Source of the DNA: Flemingiibacterium sp045634005
GTDB lineage: Bacteria; Bacillota; Clostridia; Oscillospirales; CAG-272
Length of the DNA stretch: 55,341 nt
Direction of reading: 5' to 3'
Assembly (NCBI GenBank): GCA_045634005.1
Contig: JAZQZL010000031.1
Span: 1-55,341, forward strand
The position numbers were made by a program, and so were the translations under genes. Below, in pieces: positions 50,747 through 55,341 of this stretch; the first letter of the stretch is position 1, and each line of letters begins with the position of its first letter. The notes beneath the pieces were generated by a model, which saw only the letters and a list, made by a program, of their open reading frames with translations, did not search any database and had not been told where the DNA came from.

Positions 50747-52159
50747 ATGCGTAAAACAAAAATAGTTTGCACGCTCGGCCCTGCAAGCGAAACGAAAGAA
50801 ATTATTAAAGGGCTTTGCAAAGCCGGAATGAACGTCGCAAGACTTAATTTTTCACACAATACCCATGCTGATCACCAACACCGCATTGATTTGGTTAAGG
50901 AAGTACGAGCAGAACTCGACTTACCGATAGCTATTATGCTTGATACGAAAGGCCCTGAATATCGTATTAAAACATTTGAGGGCGGTAAAATTCTTCTTTC
51001 CGACGGAGATCGCTTTGTTTTTACTTCCAATGAGATTGTAGGAAACAGAGAGCGCGTTTCGGTCAGTTATGCAAAGCTCCCCCAAGAACTGTCGGTTGGA
51101 GATACTATTCTTCTAAACAATGGGCTTTTGTCCTTTTTGGTTGATAAAATCGACGGAGCAAACATAGAATGTAAGGTTGTATGCGGTGGAGAGCTTTCGG
51201 ATCGAAAGAGTATGAGTTTTCCCGGCAAGGTTATGAAGCAACCGTACCTCTCAGAACAAGACAAAAACGACATAAAGTTCGGCATTGACAACGGCATCGA
51301 TTATATAGCATGTTCCTTCGTTTCGTGTAAGCAGGATCTTATTGACGTTCGCAATTATTTGAAGGAAATAGGCGCAGAGGATATCGAATTGATTGCTAAA
51401 ATTGAAAATCAATCCGGCGTCGATAACATCGAGGAAATCTGCCAATATTGCGATGGAATTATGGTGGCACGCGGAGATATGGGTGTTGAGATCCCATTTG
51501 AACATTTGCCCGCCATTCAGAAAAAGCTCATTACAAAATGCCGTATGCTCGGCAAGCGCGTGATTACGGCAACCGAGATGCTGGAATCAATGGTTTCCAA
51601 CTCGCGTCCCACGAGAGCCGAGATTTCTGATATTGCGAATGCTGTATACGACGGCACAAGCGCAATTATGCTTTCTGGCGAAACCGCAGCAGGTAAATAT
51701 CCTATACAAGCGGTTGAAACCATGGCGAAAATCGCAGAAACTACCGAAGGAAATATTGACTATAAAAAGCGTTTTCACGATGCGGATTTCCAAATTCGAA
51801 ATATGACGGATGCAATATCGCATTCAACCTGCGGTATGTCGATTGATATTGAAGCTAAAGCAATCGTCGCTTGCTCGATCTCCGGAATGACTGCGAGAAT
51901 GATTTCGCGTTTCCGTTCTCCTGTTTCAATTATTGGTCTTACCACCAATGAAAATACGTGGCGAAAGCTTGCTCTTTCTTGGGGTGTAATTCCTGCAATG
52001 TGTGAAACATTTAACTCCACGGACGTATTATTCTATACGGCAAAGAAAATTGCCTCTAAAGAGCTTAGATTAAGCAAAAAAGATAAAATTGTAATTACCG
52101 GCGGTGATACCACAGGACATTCCGGTAACACGAATTTAATCAAAATAGACGAGATTTAA
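50747..52159 (+). CDS. pyk: Pyruvate kinase
   Basis: A 470-residue enzyme converting phosphoenolpyruvate and ADP to pyruvate and ATP. Motifs: MRKTKIVCTLGPAS (start), MNVARLNFSHN (about 30), LDTKGPEYR, the active-site IELIAKIENQSGV with catalytic Lys (about 220), VARGDMGVEIP (about 245) and ATEMLESM. It lacks the extra C-terminal PEP-utiliser-like domain of Bacillus and many Clostridia enzymes. It ends GNTNLIKIDEI. Its place among ion transporters, 24 bases after the permease, is unusual; many pyruvate kinases need K+, so a link to ion status is possible. Confidence 0.94.
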   Translation: MRKTKIVCTLGPASETKEIIKGLCKAGMNVARLNFSHNTHADHQHRIDLVKEVRAELDLPIAIMLDTKGPEYRIKTFEGGKILLSDGDRFVFTSNEIVGNRERVSVSYAKLPQELSVGDTILLNNGLLSFLVDKIDGANIECKVVCGGELSDRKSMSFPGKVMKQPYLSEQDKNDIKFGIDNGIDYIACSFVSCKQDLIDVRNYLKEIGAEDIELIAKIENQSGVDNIEEICQYCDGIMVARGDMGVEIPFEHLPAIQKKLITKCRMLGKRVITATEMLESMVSNSRPTRAEISDIANAVYDGTSAIMLSGETAAGKYPIQAVETMAKIAETTEGNIDYKKRFHDADFQIRNMTDAISHSTCGMSIDIEAKAIVACSISGMTARMISRFRSPVSIIGLTTNENTWRKLALSWGVIPAMCETFNSTDVLFYTAKKIASKELRLSKKDKIVITGGDTTGHSGNTNLIKIDEI

Positions 52160-52241
52160 CATATTTCTCGTTCGTGTCTTAACAAACAAATTCAAGATAA
52201 AATTACGATGATATATGTTTATTCATCGGAAAGGAAAACGA

Positions 52242-53840
52242 ATGCGGTCAAAATTTTTTCAAACAGTAAAGGAAACGTTTTATTCTTCGATTCCGCTTGC
52301 TGTTATCATCGTAATATGCTTGCTCATAGCGCCGCTAAACTCCGTGGGTGATTATTTCAAAATAATCATCGGGTATATTTGCGTTGTATTTGGTCAATCA
52401 ATGTTTCTTGTAGGTCTTGAAACAAGCATTCTTCCAATAGGACGAATGGTTGGCGGATCTTTTGCAAAATACAACAAGCTGACATTTGTATTAACGTTTG
52501 GTTTTGTGTTTGGACTTCTTGCAACCGTTGCTGAGCCTGCGCTGTCCGTTCTCGCAAAGCAAATCGGCGGAATCATGCCCCTTGTCAGCAGCACGTTATT
52601 TATTTGGATAACCGGAACCGGAATTGGCATCGGAGTAGCGATATCGCTCGTGCGAATTGTTAAAAACATCAACATTAAGCTTGTGTTTGCCGTCCTATAT
52701 GTCCTTGTGTTCCTTCTTGTTGTTTTTTCACCGAATGAATTTATTTCGCTTGCATTTGACGGTAGTGGAGCAACTACGGGCGATGTATCTGTTCCGTTTA
52801 TATTGGCGCTCGGTCTCGGTATTTCCGCAACATTCTCAAAAAGTAAGACCAATGACGATTCGTTGGGAATAATCGGTATTTCATCCGTCGGTCCAATCAT
52901 AGCCGTTCTTGTTTACGGAATTATTGTAAAGGCAACTAACGGCGGCACACTTCCTCCCGAAAACGCTTACGATATGAGCACCGAAAATGGGCTTGGCGCA
53001 ATTCTTTGTGGAAACCTTGGAGACGTAGCACTTGCTGTTTTGCCAATCATACTGATATCAATTCCGTTTCTTTTGTTCTTACTTAAACTGCCGAAAAGAA
53101 CATTCTTTAAATTGATGCTGGGAGTTATACCGGTATATGTTGGCTTGCTGATTTTCCTTTCGGGTATTGATTTTGGATTTGGTTTTGTTGGTCAGTATAT
53201 CGGTCAAATGTTCTTTGCACCGTCTCGCCCTGAAAACTTCAAGTGGTTGCTTCTGCTTGTAGGGTTTATTTTGGGGGCAGCAATTACGGTATCAGAGCCT
53301 GCAGTTACGGTGCTTGGAGATCAAATTGAAGAATTAACCAACGGACATATCAAAAAACTCACGATAAGATCAACGTTGGCAATCGGAATCGGATTTGCAT
53401 CACTGCTTTCAATCCTCAAAATTTTAACTGAAGTCAATATACTTTATTTCCTTGTCCCTCTTTACGCACTATCTTTAATTATGATGATCTTTACCCCGAA
53501 GCTGTTTGTCGGATTGGCATTTGACTCCGGTGGAGTTACGGGTGGAGCACTTACTTCAGCATTTTTGACACCGTTAACACTCAGCATTGCGCAATCGGTG
53601 GCTGCAACTCGCGGAGGAGAGTTATCTATACTCACAAACGGATTTGGTATTATATCTTTTATTTCCGTAACTCCGTTGATCGCTATTCAAGCACTTGGAA
53701 TTATCTACAACATTCGATTGATGCTTGCGGCTAAAACGGCGAGGGAAACCTTTGAGGATCTTACCAACTTTGTTATGGAAGCAGAAGCTGAATACAGAAA
53801 ACAAATTACAGGAGAAAGCGAGGCACTCGGAAATGCATGA
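52242..53840 (+). CDS. DUF1538 membrane protein (two repeats)
   Basis: A 532-residue protein with about 14 hydrophobic helices, built from two similar halves. Paired signatures are ATVAEPALSVLAKQIGG (about 95) and ITVSEPAVTVLGDQIEE (about 350), and LAFDGSGATTGDVSVPF (about 180) and LAFDSGGVTGGALTSAF (about 430). This is the DUF1538 pattern as I recall it; I know of no established function, but internal duplication and conserved acidic and Gly-rich loops suggest a transporter. The ATG at 52242 follows AAAGGA; an upstream start at 52215 is less likely. Two PII-like genes follow directly. Confidence 0.85.
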   Translation: MRSKFFQTVKETFYSSIPLAVIIVICLLIAPLNSVGDYFKIIIGYICVVFGQSMFLVGLETSILPIGRMVGGSFAKYNKLTFVLTFGFVFGLLATVAEPALSVLAKQIGGIMPLVSSTLFIWITGTGIGIGVAISLVRIVKNINIKLVFAVLYVLVFLLVVFSPNEFISLAFDGSGATTGDVSVPFILALGLGISATFSKSKTNDDSLGIIGISSVGPIIAVLVYGIIVKATNGGTLPPENAYDMSTENGLGAILCGNLGDVALAVLPIILISIPFLLFLLKLPKRTFFKLMLGVIPVYVGLLIFLSGIDFGFGFVGQYIGQMFFAPSRPENFKWLLLLVGFILGAAITVSEPAVTVLGDQIEELTNGHIKKLTIRSTLAIGIGFASLLSILKILTEVNILYFLVPLYALSLIMMIFTPKLFVGLAFDSGGVTGGALTSAFLTPLTLSIAQSVAATRGGELSILTNGFGIISFISVTPLIAIQALGIIYNIRLMLAAKTARETFEDLTNFVMEAEAEYRKQITGESEALGNA

Positions 53841-54150
53841 TGTTCAGGTAAATGGCTTGCAATATGTTGTAATTATTGCAGAGCAAAAGGCAAAAAAGAA
53901 ATTTTTGACACTTATTGATGAGTACGATGCCCGCGGAATTGAAACGGTATATGCACACGGCTCTATGAGTCCAAGTGCGGTCGCTGCAGCATTTGGATTT
54001 GAGTCTGTACAAGGTAAGGTAATGATTTCTTGCCTTTTGAAGAACGAAAAAGCGAAAGAACTTATCAACGTTCTTTATAACAAATATCATTTCAATAAAC
54101 CAAATACCGGTATCGCATTCAGTATCGCGGTTGAAGGTATAGCATTTTAA
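53833..54150 (+). CDS. PII-like signalling protein 1
   Basis: A 105-residue protein with the beta-alpha-beta pattern of PII-family trimers (LQYVVIIAEQKAKKKFLTLID, then KVMISCLLKNEKAKELINVLY, ending GIAFSIAVEGIAF). The T-loop region (about 40-55) is short and has no Tyr51 equivalent, so uridylylation is not expected. ATG at 53833 overlaps the DUF1538 stop by 8 bases, so the two are translationally coupled. Likely a ligand-sensing regulator that binds the DUF1538 protein, by analogy with GlnK-AmtB or PII-like proteins bound to transporters. Confidence 0.8.
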   Translation: MHDVQVNGLQYVVIIAEQKAKKKFLTLIDEYDARGIETVYAHGSMSPSAVAAAFGFESVQGKVMISCLLKNEKAKELINVLYNKYHFNKPNTGIAFSIAVEGIAF

Positions 54151-54165
54151 GGAGGAAGATTTAGA

Positions 54166-54489
54166 ATGAAAGAATTAAAAGCGTTATATATCATAGTCAA
54201 TGCAGGATTTTCTTCCCAAGTCGTTGAAATTGCTCGTTCCCTCGGATCGACCGGAGCGACCATTATCAATGCGCGCGGTTCTGTGGCTAAGCCCAAAACG
54301 ATTCTTGGAATTACAATCGATACGGAAAAAGAAATCGTTCTCAGCGTAGTGGAAAAAGATATAGCATTTAAAATTGCTGAAGCTATTAAAGGAAAAGTAG
54401 GCGTAGGCACAAATGCCCATGGCCTTTGCTTCTTCCTTCCCGTCGAGATGTCCACGCTCACAATGCACGAGTCGGGATTTGAAGAATAA
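54166..54489 (+). CDS. PII-like signalling protein 2
   Basis: A 107-residue PII-family protein. LKALYIIVNAGFSSQVVEIARSLGSTGATIINARGS gives the first beta-alpha-beta unit, with the ARGS segment at the base of a short T-loop, and KEIVLSVVEKDIAFKIAEAI gives the second. The C-terminus GLCFFLPVEMSTL follows the usual end strand. AAGGAGGAAG precedes the ATG. It differs strongly from protein 1, so the two may form distinct trimers or a mixed one. It ends the operon; a terminator follows. Confidence 0.82.
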   Translation: MKELKALYIIVNAGFSSQVVEIARSLGSTGATIINARGSVAKPKTILGITIDTEKEIVLSVVEKDIAFKIAEAIKGKVGVGTNAHGLCFFLPVEMSTLTMHESGFEE

Positions 54490-54496
54490 TAATACC

Positions 54497-54533
54497 GGGG
54501 TGACTATGATCAGTGGTCGCCCCTAACTTTTTT
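54497..54533 (+). terminator. Terminator after the DUF1538-PII genes
   Basis: 8-pair stem GGGGTGAC / GTCGCCCC (one G-T), then AACTTTTTTG. Confidence 0.8.
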
Positions 54534-54574
54534 GCAACGATTTATTGGATAGAATTAACCACATATAATTCGCC

Positions 54575-54601
54575 GTTAGTGAAACAAATATTTTCACTAA
54601 C
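54575..54601. promoter_or_regulatory. Palindrome upstream of the LexA-like gene
   Basis: 10-base arms GTTAGTGAAA (54575-54584) and TTTCACTAAC (54592-54601), three bases before the -35 of the next promoter. Probable operator. Confidence 0.6.
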
Positions 54602-54604
54602 CTC

Positions 54605-54633
54605 TTGACAATGGAAAATTTATGTGATATAAT
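54605..54633 (+). promoter_or_regulatory. Promoter of the LexA-like gene
   Basis: TTGACA (54605-54610), 17-base spacer ending TGTGA, TATAAT (54628-54633). Confidence 0.85.
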
Positions 54634-54646
54634 AACTCTACATACT

Positions 54647-54661
54647 GAAACATTTTGTTTC
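54647..54661. promoter_or_regulatory. GAAACA-TTT-TGTTTC palindrome
   Basis: Perfect 6-base inverted repeat between the promoter and the ATG at 54673, sharing GAAAC/GTTTC-type half-sites with the 54575-54601 palindrome. Likely autorepression site. Confidence 0.6.
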
Positions 54662-54672
54662 TCGGAGGCGTT

Positions 54673-55209
54673 ATGCGAAGACAAGACGAATCTAAAAAGA
54701 GTGTGATACTTGATTTCATTGACGAGTATTACAACGAATATAACGAGATTCCTGCCGTGAGAACTATCGCGGAGGGCACGGGTATTGCTTTGGCAACCGT
54801 GCACCGTTATCTGCTCTCTCTTAAAGAAAGCGGCGAGCTTGAATACAACGGTCGCAAGTCGATCTCTACCAAGCGTATCGATTTGGAATCGCGCCATGCG
54901 TCTGCTCCCGTTCTCGGTTACGTTCGTTGCGGCGAGGGCGAAGAAGAAACAGAGGAAGTCATCGAGTATATCCGTCTCCCCGAAAGCTTAGTTGGTACTG
55001 GCGAGTTTTTCGTGCTGATCCCAAAGGGGGACTCGATGATGGATGCCGGAGTGAACGAAAGCGATTACGTTGTTATCCGCAAACAAAACACAGCAAGCGA
55101 CGGAGATTATGTTGTTGCTCTTTATGAAGGTCTTAATAATCTCAAGGAGCTTGTTGTCGATAACGGCAGATACATTCTCCGTTCCTGCAACGAGGATAAG
55201 GAAACCTAA
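54673..55209 (+). CDS. LexA-like S24 repressor with short C-terminus
   Basis: A 178-residue protein. Residues 1-70 form a winged-helix domain (SVILDFIDEYYNEYNEIPAVRTIAEGTGIALATVHRYL). The autocleavage bond is probably Cys86-Gly87 in VRCGEG, in place of Ala-Gly. The nucleophile is S121 in PKGDSMMDAG and the general-base lysine K158 in NNLKEL, so the dyad is intact. Typical LexA proteins continue about 25-30 residues past ILRSCN; here a stop follows CNEDKET, so the last strands that pack the dimer seem to be missing. ATG at 54673 has CGGAGG just upstream. The operators nearby are not the Clostridial SOS box, so it probably runs a separate regulon. Confidence 0.82.
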   Translation: MRRQDESKKSVILDFIDEYYNEYNEIPAVRTIAEGTGIALATVHRYLLSLKESGELEYNGRKSISTKRIDLESRHASAPVLGYVRCGEGEEETEEVIEYIRLPESLVGTGEFFVLIPKGDSMMDAGVNESDYVVIRKQNTASDGDYVVALYEGLNNLKELVVDNGRYILRSCNEDKET

Positions 55210-55341
55210 CGAGACTGAAACAATCTCAAGAATTTGTGGGCGATTTGCAAAAGAAAATTCACGGCGCATTAAAACCGGAACAAGCATCATTTTTCTGGAG
55301 AGGATGCTTGCATTTCGAAGGATTTTTTTTAGCTCGTTGTC

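Overview
The window looks like a chromosome segment of an uncultured, spore-forming Clostridia (Bacillota). It carries spoIVA, Spo0A-effector-domain proteins beside tandem TTCGACA (0A-like) boxes, a complete six-gene Rnf complex, anaerobic ribonucleotide reductase nrdDG with paired NrdR boxes, an LTA-synthase-like enzyme, LL-diaminopimelate aminotransferase and TnpV. No rRNA, tRNA or CRISPR array was recognised.

Layout. (a) 1-10.6 kb, minus strand: five tandem paralogues of a ~715-residue cytosolic TIM-barrel-like protein, behind one strong promoter. (b) 10.7-15.1 kb, minus: operon of SGNH hydrolase, D-amino-acid-transaminase-like enzyme, ACT-ACT-metallo-beta-lactamase fusion and dapL. (c) 15.2-18.9 kb, minus: HpcH/HpaI aldolase, then nrdD-nrdG. 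(d) 19.1-22.5 kb, plus: PHP-domain hydrolase and two tandem sialidase-fold proteins. (e) 22.6-29.4 kb, plus: rnfCDGEAB, phosphopantetheinyl transferase, RluA-type pseudouridine synthase. (f) 29.5-34 kb: LTA-synthase-like protein, convergent cation/proton antiporter, cysK. (g) 34-38 kb: three stand-alone Spo0A-C-like proteins around spoIVA, a MITE-like palindromic repeat and a small XRE regulator. (h) 38-43.1 kb: aldolase, AraC regulator, sialidase-fold protein, DHDPS/NAL-family lyase and a second AraC regulator. (i) 43.1-55.3 kb: visibly more A+T-rich DNA starting with tnpV. It holds a second antiporter, a KdpDE-like two-component system, Na/Pi and IT-superfamily transporters, pyruvate kinase, a DUF1538 membrane protein with two PII-like proteins, and a LexA-like repressor that seems to lack its C-terminal end.

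How the genes may work together. Regions a, c, d and h suggest intracellular breakdown of an unusual (perhaps acidic or acetylated) saccharide. None of the glycosidase-like proteins has a signal peptide, two sets of aldolase/lyase genes accompany them, and AraC regulators control the second set. Region g suggests a sporulation side-circuit: two divergent transcription units of Spo0A-C paralogues share the same upstream architecture of tandem 0A-like boxes. Region i looks like an acquired ion-homeostasis module in which a two-component system without kdpFABC sits upstream of several transporters and a PII-controlled membrane protein.

The strongest candidates for undescribed biology are the Spo0A-C trio with its box arrangement, the two-component/transporter/pyruvate kinase/DUF1538-PII module, and the five-fold paralogue array. 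Functions are read from motifs and remembered family patterns only; no database search was possible.
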